Positions 19,051 to 27,369 of a stretch of DNA of 64,000 nt are shown here, one piece after another; within the stretch, counting starts at the first letter, position 1, and each line of letters opens with the position of its first letter. The notes under the pieces are model-generated. The model made no database searches and was not told the DNA's origin. It was given only the letters and a program-made list of their open reading frames with translations. Both the position numbers and the translations under genes were made by a program. Source of the DNA: an uncultured Prevotellaceae bacterium (GTDB lineage: Bacteria > Bacteroidota > Bacteroidia > Bacteroidales > Bacteroidaceae); the NCBI GenBank assembly GCA_902775475.1, contig CACYME010000034.1, positions 1-64,000 of the forward strand. The letters run 5' to 3'.

Positions 19051-19446
19051 ATGACAGATCCAATAGCAGATTTTCTGACGAGGTTGAGAAACGCCATCAT
19101 GGCTCATCACCGTGTGGTTGAAGTTCCAGCTTCAAACTTGAAGAAGGAGATTACGAAGATCCTCTTCGAGAAGGGTTACATCCTGAACTACAAGTTCGTT
19201 GAGGATGGACCTCAGGGTACAATCAAGGTGGCCTTGAAGTACGACCCTGTAACCAAAGAGAACGCCATCAAGTATCTGAAGCGCGTCTCTACGCCTGGTC
19301 TTCGCCAGTACACTGGCTACAAAGACATGCCGCGAGTTATTAACGGACTGGGTATCGCCATTCTATCCACGTCTAAAGGTGTAATGACAGACAAAGAGGC
19401 TTCACAGCTCAAAATTGGCGGTGAGGTGCTCTGCTACGTCTATTAA
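19051..19446 (+). CDS. rpsH: 30S ribosomal protein S8
   Basis: S8 is a central 16S rRNA binder and in E. coli the translational repressor of the spc operon. The 131-residue product has MTDPIADFLTRLRNAIMAHH and ends with the motif STSKGVMTDKEASQLKIGGEVLCYVY. The 69-bp spacer from rpsN is longer than its neighbours and holds a small TCGGG/CCCGA hairpin at about 19018-19030, of unknown role. Confidence 0.97.
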   Translation: MTDPIADFLTRLRNAIMAHHRVVEVPASNLKKEITKILFEKGYILNYKFVEDGPQGTIKVALKYDPVTKENAIKYLKRVSTPGLRQYTGYKDMPRVINGLGIAILSTSKGVMTDKEASQLKIGGEVLCYVY

Positions 19447-19461
19447 TTGGAGGATTGAAAT

Positions 19462-20031
19462 ATGTCAAGAATAGGAAAATTGCCAATTAGCATTCCTGCC
19501 GGTGTTACTGTTTCGCAGGATAAGGACGGTGTCGTTACCGTGAAGGGCCCTAAGGGCGAACTCTCTCAGAAAGTCGACAAGTCGATCAATGTGAAGATTG
19601 AGGACGGTCATGTGACATTTGAGGTGGATGAGAACAGCCCTGTGAATGTCAAGCAGAAGCAGGCTTTCCATGGCCTCTATCGCGCTCTCGTCCACAATAT
19701 GGTTGTTGGTGTTAGCGAAGGCTACAAGAAGGAGATGGAGCTCGTTGGCGTGGGCTATCGCGTCAGCAATCAGGGCAACCTCATAGAGTTCTCGCTCGGT
19801 TATACCCATCCCATTTTCATTCAGCTTCCTAAGGAAGTGAAGGTGGAGACGAAGTCTGAGCGTAACCAGAACCCTCAGCTCATCCTGGAGTGCGCCGACA
19901 AACAGCTGCTCGGACTTATTTGCGCTAAAATTCGTTCTTTCCGCAAACCTGAGCCGTACAAAGGAAAGGGTATTTTGTTTAAGGGTGAAGTTATCCGCCG
20001 CAAGTCGGGTAAGTCAGCTTCAGCTAAGTAA
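19462..20031 (+). CDS. rplF: 50S ribosomal protein L6
   Basis: L6 sits at the base of the stalk near the factor-binding site. The product is 189 residues with two repeated L6 folds; MSRIGKLPISIPAGVTV begins the first, and the second includes ELVGVGYRVSNQGNLIEFSLGYTHP. The C terminus IRSFRKPEPYKGKGI is the family signature. It follows rpsH by 15 bp with a GGAGG-like site upstream. Confidence 0.97.
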   Translation: MSRIGKLPISIPAGVTVSQDKDGVVTVKGPKGELSQKVDKSINVKIEDGHVTFEVDENSPVNVKQKQAFHGLYRALVHNMVVGVSEGYKKEMELVGVGYRVSNQGNLIEFSLGYTHPIFIQLPKEVKVETKSERNQNPQLILECADKQLLGLICAKIRSFRKPEPYKGKGILFKGEVIRRKSGKSASAK

Positions 20032-20050
20032 CTTTAAATGATTTACGATT

Positions 20051-20395
20051 ATGACGACAAAGAAAGTTGAAAGACGAATAAAGATTAAATACAGAATTCG
20101 TAAGAGCGTTTTCGGGACCGCTGAGCGTCCCCGCATGAGTGTCTTCCGCTCTAACAAGCAGATATATGCTCAGGTCATTAACGACGTAGAGGGCAGGACA
20201 CTGGCTTCTGCCTCTTCGCTGGGACTGGAGGCAATGCCGAAGATCCAACAGGCCGAGAAGGTTGGCGAGCTGATCGCTGCCAAGGCTCTGGAGGCTGGCG
20301 TTAAGGCTGTGGTTTTCGACCGTAATGGTTATCTTTACCACGGACGTGTGAAGTCGCTTGCTGATGCAGCTCGTAAAGGTGGACTTAATTTCTAA
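20051..20395 (+). CDS. rplR: 50S ribosomal protein L18
   Basis: L18 binds 5S rRNA with L5 and forms the central protuberance. The 114-residue protein has the basic start [41 protein letters not shown] near 27-45, and [20 protein letters not shown] near the end. It is followed by rpsE after 6 bp. Confidence 0.97.
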   Translation: MTTKKVERRIKIKYRIRKSVFGTAERPRMSVFRSNKQIYAQVINDVEGRTLASASSLGLEAMPKIQQAEKVGELIAAKALEAGVKAVVFDRNGYLYHGRVKSLADAARKGGLNF

Positions 20396-20401
20396 ACGAT
20401 T

Positions 20402-20914
20402 ATGGCAATGAACAGAGTAAAAGTAAATAGTGACATTGAACTGAAAGACAGACTGGTTGCCATCAACCGTGTTACTAAGGTGACCAAGGGTGGTCGCACC
20501 TTTACCTTTGCAGCTATCGTCGTGGTTGGTGACGGCAATGGTGTCATCGGCTGGGGCCTGGGTAAGGCCGGCGAAGTGCAGGCTGCTATCGCCAAGGGTG
20601 TCGAGTCTGCAAAGAAGAATCTTGTCAAGGTGCCTGTGCTCAAGGGTACTATCCCTCACGAGATGGAGGCACGCTTTGGCGGTGCTCAGGTGTTCCTGAA
20701 GCCGGCAGCAGCAGGTACTGGCCTGGTTGCAGGTGGTGCTATGCGTGCTGTGCTGGAGAGTGCTGGCGTGAAGGATGTGCTGGCCAAGTCGAAAGGCTCG
20801 TCCAATCCCCACAATCTGGTGAAGGCTACCATCGTTGCACTGAGCAACATGCGTGATGCATACACCGTGGCTGGCACGCGCGGTATCAGTATGGAGAAAG
20901 TTTTTAGAGGATAA
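20402..20914 (+). CDS. rpsE: 30S ribosomal protein S5
   Basis: S5 contributes to fidelity and to mRNA unwinding at the entry tunnel. It is 170 residues with the double-stranded-RNA-type fold: [21 protein letters not shown] near 13-33, then [20 protein letters not shown], then [25 protein letters not shown]. The rpmD start is 16 bp downstream behind a strong AGGAGG site. Confidence 0.97.
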   Translation: MAMNRVKVNSDIELKDRLVAINRVTKVTKGGRTFTFAAIVVVGDGNGVIGWGLGKAGEVQAAIAKGVESAKKNLVKVPVLKGTIPHEMEARFGGAQVFLKPAAAGTGLVAGGAMRAVLESAGVKDVLAKSKGSSNPHNLVKATIVALSNMRDAYTVAGTRGISMEKVFRG

Positions 20915-20930
20915 GTAGGAGGTTTTGACT

Positions 20931-21107
20931 ATGGCAACAATTAAGATTAAGCAGATTAAGAGTAAGATCGGTTATCCCGTTGACCAGAAGCGTACCCTTC
21001 AGGCACTTGGTCTTCACAAGATTGATCAGGTCGTCGAGAAAGAGGACTGCCCTGCTATCCGTGGTATGATTCGCAAGGTTCATCACCTGGTGACCGTTAT
21101 TGACTAA
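20931..21107 (+). CDS. rpmD: 50S ribosomal protein L30
   Basis: L30 is a small 50S protein near the 5S rRNA region. The ATG at 20931 gives [16 protein letters not shown] and 58 residues, normal length. An AGGAGG ribosome-binding site at 20918-20923 sits 8 bases upstream and settles the start over the TTG at 20925. Conserved residues include the [17 protein letters not shown] stretch. It lies between rpsE and rplO. Confidence 0.95.
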   Translation: MATIKIKQIKSKIGYPVDQKRTLQALGLHKIDQVVEKEDCPAIRGMIRKVHHLVTVID

Positions 21108-21138
21108 AACAGTAATCACATTAAACGAACTTGAGATT

Positions 21139-21585
21139 ATGAAACTGAATAATTTGAAACCTGCTGAGGGCTCTACACATTCACGTCGTAGAATCGGCCG
21201 TGGTCCTGGTTCCGGACTTGGAGGCACGTCTACTCGTGGCCATAAAGGTGCCAAGGCTCGTTCTGGTTATAAGAAGAAGGTCGGCTTCGAAGGTGGTCAG
21301 ATGCCTCTGCAGCGTCGTCTGCCGAAGTCTGGCTTCAAGAACATCAACCACAAGGAGTATTTCGCTGTCAACCTGTCTACACTCCAGAAACTGGTAGAAG
21401 CTAATGGCTATACCAAGATTGGTGTGGAAGAGTTGGTCGCAGCAGGACTTACCAACGGCAGAGAACTGGTTAAGATTCTTGCCAATGGCGAATTGAAGAC
21501 CAAAGTTGACGTCGTGGCCAACGCTTTCTCGAAGAAAGCAGAGGAAGCTATCAAAGCAGTAGGTGGTAACGCAACAATAATCTAA
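21139..21585 (+). CDS. rplO: 50S ribosomal protein L15
   Basis: L15 is a late-assembling 50S protein. The ATG at 21139 gives MKLNNLKPAEGSTHSRRRIG and 148 residues. The glycine-rich RGPGSGLGGTSTRGHKGAKARSG segment near 20-42 is the family hallmark. An upstream TTG at 21100 would overlap rpmD and add non-homologous residues, so it was not used. secY starts 7 bp after the stop. Confidence 0.96.
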   Translation: MKLNNLKPAEGSTHSRRRIGRGPGSGLGGTSTRGHKGAKARSGYKKKVGFEGGQMPLQRRLPKSGFKNINHKEYFAVNLSTLQKLVEANGYTKIGVEELVAAGLTNGRELVKILANGELKTKVDVVANAFSKKAEEAIKAVGGNATII

Positions 21586-21592
21586 TCAAAAG

Positions 21593-22936
21593 ATGAAGAA
21601 GTTAATAGACACCCTAAAGAACATTTGGAAGATTGAGGACCTGCGCCAGCGCATTCTCATCACAGTCTTGTTCGTGGCAATCTACCGTTTCGGTTCAAAA
21701 GTATTGCTCCCAGGAATCAGCTATAATCAGCTGGACGAACTGCGCAAGCAGACAGAGAGTGGTCTGATGTCGCTCCTTGACATGTTCTCGGGTGGTGCAT
21801 TTTCCAATGCTTCTATCTTTGCATTGGGAATCATGCCTTACATCTCAGCTTCTATCGTCATGCAGCTTCTTGCCGTCGCAGTGCCATATTTCCAGAAAAT
21901 GCAGCGTGAGGGCGAGAGTGGCCGCAAAAAGATTAGCGCATATACTCGGTACCTGACAGTGGGCATCCTGCTGTTTCAGGCACCGAGCTACCTCGTTAAT
22001 CTGAAGATGCAGATTGGTGCAGCCTTCGATCCTGGTGTGAAATGGGGCATGTATCTTATCATTGCCTCTGTCATACTTGCCGCTGGAAGTATGTTCATCC
22101 TCTGGCTCGGAGAGCGAATCACAGACAAGGGTATTGGTAATGGTGTCTCGCTGATCATTATGATTGGTATCATCGCCCGTCTGCCCGAAGCATTTTTCCA
22201 GGAAGTGGGTTCTCGCTTCGCAGCAGCCACCGGTGGTGGTCTTGTCATGTTCCTCATTGAGATTATCATCCTCTATGCTGTGGTCTGTGCAGCCATCGTG
22301 CTGGTACAAGGCGTTCGTAAGATTCCTGTGCAGTATGCAAAGCGAGTAGTGGGCAACAAGCAGTATGGAGGAGCTCGTCAGTACATCCCCCTGAAGCTCT
22401 TTGCTGCAAACGTGATGCCTATCATCTTTGCTCAGGCTTTGATGTTCATCCCGCTGGCTGTCGTTCGCTATTCTGACCCCCAGAATGCTAGCTGGTTCAT
22501 GCGGTCAATGATGGATCATCACAGCTGGTTGTATAACGTGATTTTCGCCGCATTGATTATTGCCTTCACTTACTTCTATACTGCCATTACCTTGAACCCC
22601 ACACAGATGGCTGAAGATATGAAGCGCAACAACGGTTTTATTCCCGGTGTTAAGCCTGGTAAGGATACTGCCGATTATATCGATACTATTATGTCGCGTA
22701 TCACGTTCCCTGGATCGTTGTTCATCGCGTTCATTGCCATCATGCCGGCTTTTGCTAGCCTGCTGGATGTGCAGGATGAGTTCTCGCAGTTCTTTGGAGG
22801 TACATCACTCCTCATTCTTGTTGGTGTTGTGCTTGACACCCTCCAGCAGATTGAGAGTCACCTGCTGATGCGTCACTATGATGGCCTGCTGAACTCAGGT
22901 CGCATTCGCGGACGCGGTGGAGTAACTGCTTACTGA
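21593..22936 (+). CDS. secY: Preprotein translocase subunit SecY
   Basis: SecY is the channel of the Sec translocon in the inner membrane and passes the many secreted proteins encoded here. The product is 447 residues with ten predicted transmembrane segments; the first is ILITVLFVAIYRFGSKVLLP. Signatures include LDMFSGGAFSNASIFALGIMPYISASI, GERITDKGIGNGVSLIIMIGI, and GLLNSGRIRGRGG at the end. It is co-transcribed with the ribosomal genes and followed by map after 10 bp. Confidence 0.98.
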   Translation: MKKLIDTLKNIWKIEDLRQRILITVLFVAIYRFGSKVLLPGISYNQLDELRKQTESGLMSLLDMFSGGAFSNASIFALGIMPYISASIVMQLLAVAVPYFQKMQREGESGRKKISAYTRYLTVGILLFQAPSYLVNLKMQIGAAFDPGVKWGMYLIIASVILAAGSMFILWLGERITDKGIGNGVSLIIMIGIIARLPEAFFQEVGSRFAAATGGGLVMFLIEIIILYAVVCAAIVLVQGVRKIPVQYAKRVVGNKQYGGARQYIPLKLFAANVMPIIFAQALMFIPLAVVRYSDPQNASWFMRSMMDHHSWLYNVIFAALIIAFTYFYTAITLNPTQMAEDMKRNNGFIPGVKPGKDTADYIDTIMSRITFPGSLFIAFIAIMPAFASLLDVQDEFSQFFGGTSLLILVGVVLDTLQQIESHLLMRHYDGLLNSGRIRGRGGVTAY

Positions 22937-22946
22937 TAATGGTTCG

Positions 22947-23747
22947 ATGAAGATATTTCTGAAGACCGAAGATGAAATTGAGCTAATGCGCCAAGCGAAC
23001 CAACTTGTTGGTAAAACGCTTGGCGAATTGGCCAAACATATCAAGCCGGGAGTGTCGACTCTCGAATTGGACACCATTGCCGACGAGTTCATACGTGACC
23101 ATGGGGCAATACCAACCTTCAAAGGCTTCCCCAATCCGTATGGTAATCCTTTCCCTGCCAGCATTTGTGCATCGGTTAACGATGTGGTGGTGCATGGCGT
23201 GCCAAGTAAGGATTGTGTGTTGAAAGATGGCGACATCATTTCTGTTGACTGCGGAACGTTGCTCAATGGATATAATGGAGATTCTTGCTACACTTTCTGT
23301 GTTGGTGAAGTGTCTGATGAAGTGAAGCAGTTGTTGAGGGTTACAAAAGAGTCTCTCTATAAGGGCATTGAAAATGCTGTTGCAGGAAGACATCTTGGTG
23401 ACATCAGTTCTGCTGTTCAGGAGCATTGCGAACAAGCAGGTTACGGCGTAGTTCGCGAACTTACTGGTCACGGAATAGGTCGGGAAATGCATGAAGACCC
23501 GCAAGTTCCCAATTATGGACGACGTGGGAATGGTGTGATGCTGAAAGCTGGCATGTGTATTGCCATTGAGCCTATGATTACCATGGGCGGGCGTCAGATC
23601 TACATGAAAGCCGACCGTTGGAGTGTCTGCACACGTGACGGTAAGCCTGCGGCTCATTTTGAGCACACAATAGCTATCCGTCGTGGAAAGGCTGAGATAT
23701 TATCATCATTCGAGGAAGTAGAATCATTAGAAGGTAAACTTTACTAA
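22947..23747 (+). CDS. map: Type I methionine aminopeptidase
   Basis: This enzyme removes the initiator methionine from nascent proteins using two metal ions. The product is 266 residues. The five metal ligands are recognisable: the Asp in SVDCGTLLNGYNGDSCYTF (two Asp), the His in LTGHGIGREMHEDP, the Glu in AIEPMITMGG, and the Glu in FEHTIAI. The linkage secY-map-infA-rpmJ is standard in Bacteroidetes. It lacks the N-terminal SH3-binding zinc fingers of longer forms. Confidence 0.97.
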   Translation: MKIFLKTEDEIELMRQANQLVGKTLGELAKHIKPGVSTLELDTIADEFIRDHGAIPTFKGFPNPYGNPFPASICASVNDVVVHGVPSKDCVLKDGDIISVDCGTLLNGYNGDSCYTFCVGEVSDEVKQLLRVTKESLYKGIENAVAGRHLGDISSAVQEHCEQAGYGVVRELTGHGIGREMHEDPQVPNYGRRGNGVMLKAGMCIAIEPMITMGGRQIYMKADRWSVCTRDGKPAAHFEHTIAIRRGKAEILSSFEEVESLEGKLY

Positions 23748-23756
23748 CATCAAAGC

Positions 23757-23975
23757 ATGGCAAAGCAATCCGCTATTGAGCAGGATGGGACAATCATCGA
23801 GAGCCTCTCGAATGCAATGTTCCGCGTAGAACTGGAGAATGGTGTGCAGATTATTGCGCACATTTCGGGCAAAATGCGTATGCATTACATTCGCATCCTG
23901 CCTGGTGACAAGGTGAAGGTTGAGATGAGTCCATACGACCTGACTAAAGGAAGAATTGTTTTTCGATACAAATAA
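23757..23975 (+). CDS. infA: Translation initiation factor IF-1
   Basis: IF-1 occupies the A site of the 30S subunit during initiation. The 72-residue single OB-fold protein reads [21 protein letters not shown] at the start, with [20 protein letters not shown] and [16 protein letters not shown]. It follows map by 9 bp and precedes rpmJ by 14 bp. Confidence 0.97.
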   Translation: MAKQSAIEQDGTIIESLSNAMFRVELENGVQIIAHISGKMRMHYIRILPGDKVKVEMSPYDLTKGRIVFRYK

Positions 23976-23989
23976 AAGCTGATAAAAAC

Positions 23990-24106
23990 ATGAAGACAAG
24001 AGCATCACTGAAGAAGCGCACTCCCGACTGCAAGATCGTTCGTCGCAAGGGTCGCCTGTTCGTAATTAACAAGAAAAACCCTAAGTACAAGATGCGTCAG
24101 GGCTAA
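23990..24106 (+). CDS. rpmJ: 50S ribosomal protein L36
   Basis: A 38-residue ORF reads [20 protein letters not shown] and ends [12 protein letters not shown], a clear L36. Only one cysteine (C14) remains, so the zinc ribbon of many L36 proteins is absent, as is usual in Bacteroidetes. It lies 14 bp after infA. It is the last gene before a 115-bp gap with an inverted repeat and a new promoter. Confidence 0.95.
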   Translation: MKTRASLKKRTPDCKIVRRKGRLFVINKKNPKYKMRQG

Positions 24107-24129
24107 AATTGTTAAATAAGCATAACAAA

Positions 24130-24162
24130 GTAAGGAAATATCAATTTATTTCCTTACCTTTG
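24130..24162 (+). promoter_or_regulatory. rpsM promoter overlapped by a perfect inverted repeat
   Basis: TACCTTTG at 24155-24162 is a consensus -7 box. A perfect 10-bp inverted repeat, GTAAGGAAAT at 24130-24139 and ATTTCCTTAC at 24148-24157, covers the -33 to -7 interval. It could be an operator, or a terminator hairpin for the upstream rpmJ transcript, or both. Confidence 0.7.
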
Positions 24163-24221
24163 CATGCTTTTTAGCAATTCCGAAAAGTTTTAACTTATTT
24201 TTTTTATTTTTTTTCAAACAA

Positions 24222-24602
24222 ATGGCAATAAGAATTGTTGGAGTAGATTTGCCCCAGAACAAGCGTGGCGAAATCGCATTGACCTATATTTACGGTATAG
24301 GTCGAAGTAGTTCAGCAAAGATATTGGACAAGGCCGGCGTGAGCCGCGACCTGAAGGTCAACGAATGGAGTGACGATCAGGCAGCCAAAATCCGTGAAAT
24401 CATCGGTGCTGAATTCAAAGTAGAAGGTGATCTCCGTAGTGAGATTCAGTTGAACATCAAGCGCCTGATGGACATTGGTTGCTATCGTGGAGTGCGCCAT
24501 CGTAACGGCCTTCCCGTCCGTGGACAGAGTACGAAGAATAATGCCCGTACTCGCAAGGGTAAGAAGAAGACTGTTGCAAACAAGAAGAAGGCCACGAAGT
24601 AA
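24222..24602 (+). CDS. rpsM: 30S ribosomal protein S13
   Basis: S13 lies in the 30S head and contacts P-site tRNA and L5. The 126-residue product starts [20 protein letters not shown] and has the diagnostic [22 protein letters not shown] near 93-114. It heads the alpha operon behind its own promoter. The long T-rich stretch just before the ATG may weaken or modulate initiation. Confidence 0.97.
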   Translation: MAIRIVGVDLPQNKRGEIALTYIYGIGRSSSAKILDKAGVSRDLKVNEWSDDQAAKIREIIGAEFKVEGDLRSEIQLNIKRLMDIGCYRGVRHRNGLPVRGQSTKNNARTRKGKKKTVANKKKATK

Positions 24603-24641
24603 TTTTTAAGTTTAACGTTGAAAGATTAAAGTTTAAAGATT

Positions 24642-25031
24642 ATGGCAAAGAAAACAGTCGTATCGAAAAAAAGGAATGTGAAGGTTACCGCACTTGGTCA
24701 GTTGCATGTTCACAGTTCCTTCAATAACATTATAGTGTCTTTGGCTAACGATGAGGGTCAGGTGATTTCTTGGTCGTCGGCAGGTAAGATGGGCTTCCGT
24801 GGCTCAAAGAAGAACACCCCGTATGCTGCTCAGATGGCTGCTGAGGATTGCGCCAAGGTGGCTTTCGACCTTGGTCTTCGCAAGGTGAAGGCTTATGTGA
24901 AGGGTCCTGGTAACGGTCGTGAGTCTGCTATCCGTGCTATTCATGGTGCTGGTATTGAGGTCGTGGAGATCGTTGACGTTACTCCGCTGCCGCACAATGG
25001 CTGCCGTCCTCCGAAGCGTCGCAGAGTATAG
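24642..25031 (+). CDS. rpsK: 30S ribosomal protein S11
   Basis: S11 forms the 30S platform and contacts the mRNA near the Shine-Dalgarno helix. The product is 129 residues with the conserved [38 protein letters not shown] end. Its 39-bp leader is built of AAAGATTAAAGTTTAAAGAT words. It is followed by rpsD after a 64-bp word-repeat spacer. Confidence 0.97.
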   Translation: MAKKTVVSKKRNVKVTALGQLHVHSSFNNIIVSLANDEGQVISWSSAGKMGFRGSKKNTPYAAQMAAEDCAKVAFDLGLRKVKAYVKGPGNGRESAIRAIHGAGIEVVEIVDVTPLPHNGCRPPKRRRV

Positions 25032-25095
25032 TCCTTTAATGGCGTAATAACGTAATACCGTAATATCGTAATAACGAGAATAATTTTTTTAATTT
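25032..25095 (+). repeat. Tandem CGTAATA words before rpsD
   Basis: GGCGTAATAACGTAATACCG, ATATCGTAATAACGAG and related words are repeated four to five times between rpsK and rpsD, followed by a T run and the rpsD start. It is a further member of the word-repeat leaders. Confidence 0.7.
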
Positions 25096-25704
25096 ATGGC
25101 AAAGTATATTGGACCGAAATCTAAGATTGCCCGCCGTTTTGGTGAACCCATTTACGGACCGGACAAAGTTTTGTCTAGGAGAAACTTCCCTCCTGGACAG
25201 CATGGCAATAACCGTCGCCGCAAGCAGTCGGAGTATGCTGTCATGCTGGCAGAGAAGCAGAAAGCCAAGTACACCTATGGAGTGCTTGAGCGCCAGTTCC
25301 GCATCATGTTTGAAAAGGCAGCTAAGGCTGATGGCATCACTGGTGAGGTGCTGCTGCAGCTTCTTGAGAGCCGACTCGACAATGTGGTGTTCCGTCTTGG
25401 TCTTGCTCCCACTCGTGCAGCTGCCCGTCAGCTGGTAGGTCATCGCCACGTCGTGGTTGATGGTAAGGTGGTCAACATTCCTTCTTTCTCCGTGAAGCCC
25501 GGACAGATTGTGGGCGTCCGCGAGAAGTCGAAGTCCTTGGAGGTTATTGCCGACGCTCTTGCTGGTTTCAATCACAGCAAGTATCCTTGGATTGAGTGGG
25601 ACGAGCAGCAGAAGGCTGGCAAGTTCCTGCATCGTCCGGAGCGTGCCGACATCCCCGAGAACATCAAGGAGCAGTTAATCGTTGAGTTGTACTCTAAGAA
25701 CTAA
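25096..25704 (+). CDS. rpsD: 30S ribosomal protein S4
   Basis: S4 initiates 30S assembly at the 5' domain of 16S rRNA and in other bacteria represses the alpha operon. It is 202 residues. The N terminus [21 protein letters not shown] has no zinc-binding cysteines. The S4 RNA-binding domain includes [30 protein letters not shown] near 94-123. It is followed by rpoA after 14 bp. Confidence 0.97.
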   Translation: MAKYIGPKSKIARRFGEPIYGPDKVLSRRNFPPGQHGNNRRRKQSEYAVMLAEKQKAKYTYGVLERQFRIMFEKAAKADGITGEVLLQLLESRLDNVVFRLGLAPTRAAARQLVGHRHVVVDGKVVNIPSFSVKPGQIVGVREKSKSLEVIADALAGFNHSKYPWIEWDEQQKAGKFLHRPERADIPENIKEQLIVELYSKN

Positions 25705-25718
25705 AAATCATTAAATTA

Positions 25719-26711
25719 ATGGCGATATTAGCATTTCAAAAACCCGATAAAGTGGTAATGTTGGAAGCCAACGACCGGTTCGGCAAGTTCGAATTCCGTC
25801 CGTTGGAGCCGGGCTTCGGTGTAACCATCGGCAATGCCCTGCGCCGCATACTCCTTTCATCGCTTGAGGGCTATGCTATTAACACCATCCGTATAGCTGG
25901 TGTAGAGCATGAGTTCTCATCCGTTCCTGGTGTAAAGGAAGATGTGACCAACATTATCTTGAACCTGAAGCAAGTCAGGTTCAAGCAAGTAGTAGAAGAA
26001 TTCGAGAACGAGAAGGTCAGCATCACCGTTGAGAATTCTACCGAGTTCAAAGCCGGTGATATCGGCAAGTATCTGACTGGATTTGAAGTGTTAAATCCCG
26101 ATTTGGTGATTTGTCATCTCGACTCAAAAGCTTCCATGCAGATAGATCTGACGATAAACAAAGGTCGTGGCTACGTCGTTGCCGATGAGAACCGCGAGTA
26201 TTGTTCTGACGTGAATGTCATCGCCATTGACTCTATCTACACCCCCATCCGTAATGTCAAGTTCGCAGTAGAGCCCTATCGTGTTGAGCAGAAGACTGAC
26301 TACGACAAGCTCGTACTCGAGGTGACGACGGACGGTTCCATCCACCCGAAGGACGCCCTGAAGGAGGCTGCCAAGATCCTCATCTATCATTTCATGCTCT
26401 TCTCCGACGAGAAGATTACGCTTGAGAACACTGAGAGCGAGAGCAATCAGGAGTTTGATGAGGAGGTATTGCACATGCGCCAGTTGCTGAAGACGAAGCT
26501 CGTCGACATGAACCTCTCGGTTCGTGCCCTGAACTGTCTGAAGGCTGCTGATGTGGAGACGCTCGGCGATCTCGTGCAGTACAATAAGACTGACCTTCTG
26601 AAGTTCCGCAACTTCGGTAAGAAATCGCTCACGGAGCTTGATGATTTGCTCGAGAGTCTGAATCTGTCGTTTGGAACCGACATCAGTAAGTATAAACTGG
26701 ACAAGGACTAG
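25719..26711 (+). CDS. rpoA: RNA polymerase alpha subunit
   Basis: The alpha subunit dimerises to seed RNA polymerase assembly. The 330-residue protein has an N-terminal domain with [30 protein letters not shown] near 24-53 and a C-terminal domain with [31 protein letters not shown] near 279-308. The C-terminal domain contacts activators and upstream DNA. It sits between rpsD and rplQ as usual. Confidence 0.98.
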   Translation: MAILAFQKPDKVVMLEANDRFGKFEFRPLEPGFGVTIGNALRRILLSSLEGYAINTIRIAGVEHEFSSVPGVKEDVTNIILNLKQVRFKQVVEEFENEKVSITVENSTEFKAGDIGKYLTGFEVLNPDLVICHLDSKASMQIDLTINKGRGYVVADENREYCSDVNVIAIDSIYTPIRNVKFAVEPYRVEQKTDYDKLVLEVTTDGSIHPKDALKEAAKILIYHFMLFSDEKITLENTESESNQEFDEEVLHMRQLLKTKLVDMNLSVRALNCLKAADVETLGDLVQYNKTDLLKFRNFGKKSLTELDDLLESLNLSFGTDISKYKLDKD

Positions 26712-26757
26712 TCGTTGATGACCACCAACTTGTCCATAACAAAAGTAAACAAACAAA

Positions 26758-27258
26758 ATGAGACATAACAAGAAATTCAATCATCTGGGCCGTACTGCAG
26801 ATCATCGCCGCGCCTTGCTTGCCAATCAGGCCATCTCGCTGATCATGCACAAAAGAATCACTACGACCCTGGCAAAGGCAAAGGAACTCAAGAAGTATGT
26901 AGAGCCCCTCATCACCAAGGCAAAGGAGGATTCTACCAACTCGCGCCGCGTGGTGTTCAGCTACCTGCAGAACAAAGTGGCCATCAAGGAACTCTTCGGC
27001 CCTGTGGCTGAGAAGGTCGGCGACCGTCCCGGTGGCTACACCCGCATCATCAAGCTGGGCTTCCGTCAGGGTGACGCTGCACAGATTTGCTTCATTGAGC
27101 TCGTTGACTTCGATCCCGAAATGGCCAAGGGCGAGACCAAGAAGAAGACCACTCGCCGTAGCCGTCGTGGTGGTCAGAAGGCTGCTGCTGAGGCCCCTGC
27201 CGCTGAGGCACCCGCCGCTGAGGCACCTGCCGCTGAAGAGGCTCCCGCAGCCGAGTAA
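26758..27258 (+). CDS. rplQ: 50S ribosomal protein L17 with Ala/Pro/Glu-rich tail
   Basis: L17 lies near the tunnel exit. The core of about 120 residues is standard ([20 protein letters not shown] and [20 protein letters not shown]). After a basic stretch [15 protein letters not shown] comes a tail of [20 protein letters not shown] type built from repeated AEAPA units, total length 166. Such tails occur in Bacteroidetes L17. It ends the ribosomal cluster and is followed by a terminator hairpin. Confidence 0.97.
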   Translation: MRHNKKFNHLGRTADHRRALLANQAISLIMHKRITTTLAKAKELKKYVEPLITKAKEDSTNSRRVVFSYLQNKVAIKELFGPVAEKVGDRPGGYTRIIKLGFRQGDAAQICFIELVDFDPEMAKGETKKKTTRRSRRGGQKAAAEAPAAEAPAAEAPAAEEAPAAE

Positions 27259-27292
27259 TGACATTATCTTACATACGATAAGATCGACTCTG

Positions 27293-27334
27293 AAGAATGC
27301 TCTCGCCTTCCTGGGTGGGGGCATTCTTTGTTTC
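27293..27334 (+). terminator. Intrinsic terminator after rplQ
   Basis: AAGAATGC (27293-27300) pairs with GCATTCTT (27321-27328), with additional pairing inside the loop, and TGTTTC follows. A smaller ATCTTA/TAAGAT hairpin lies just upstream. It ends the alpha operon before the GH9 gene. Confidence 0.65.
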
Positions 27335-27369
27335 TATCCCAGTAAAACCATTTACTAAAAACTTATTCT

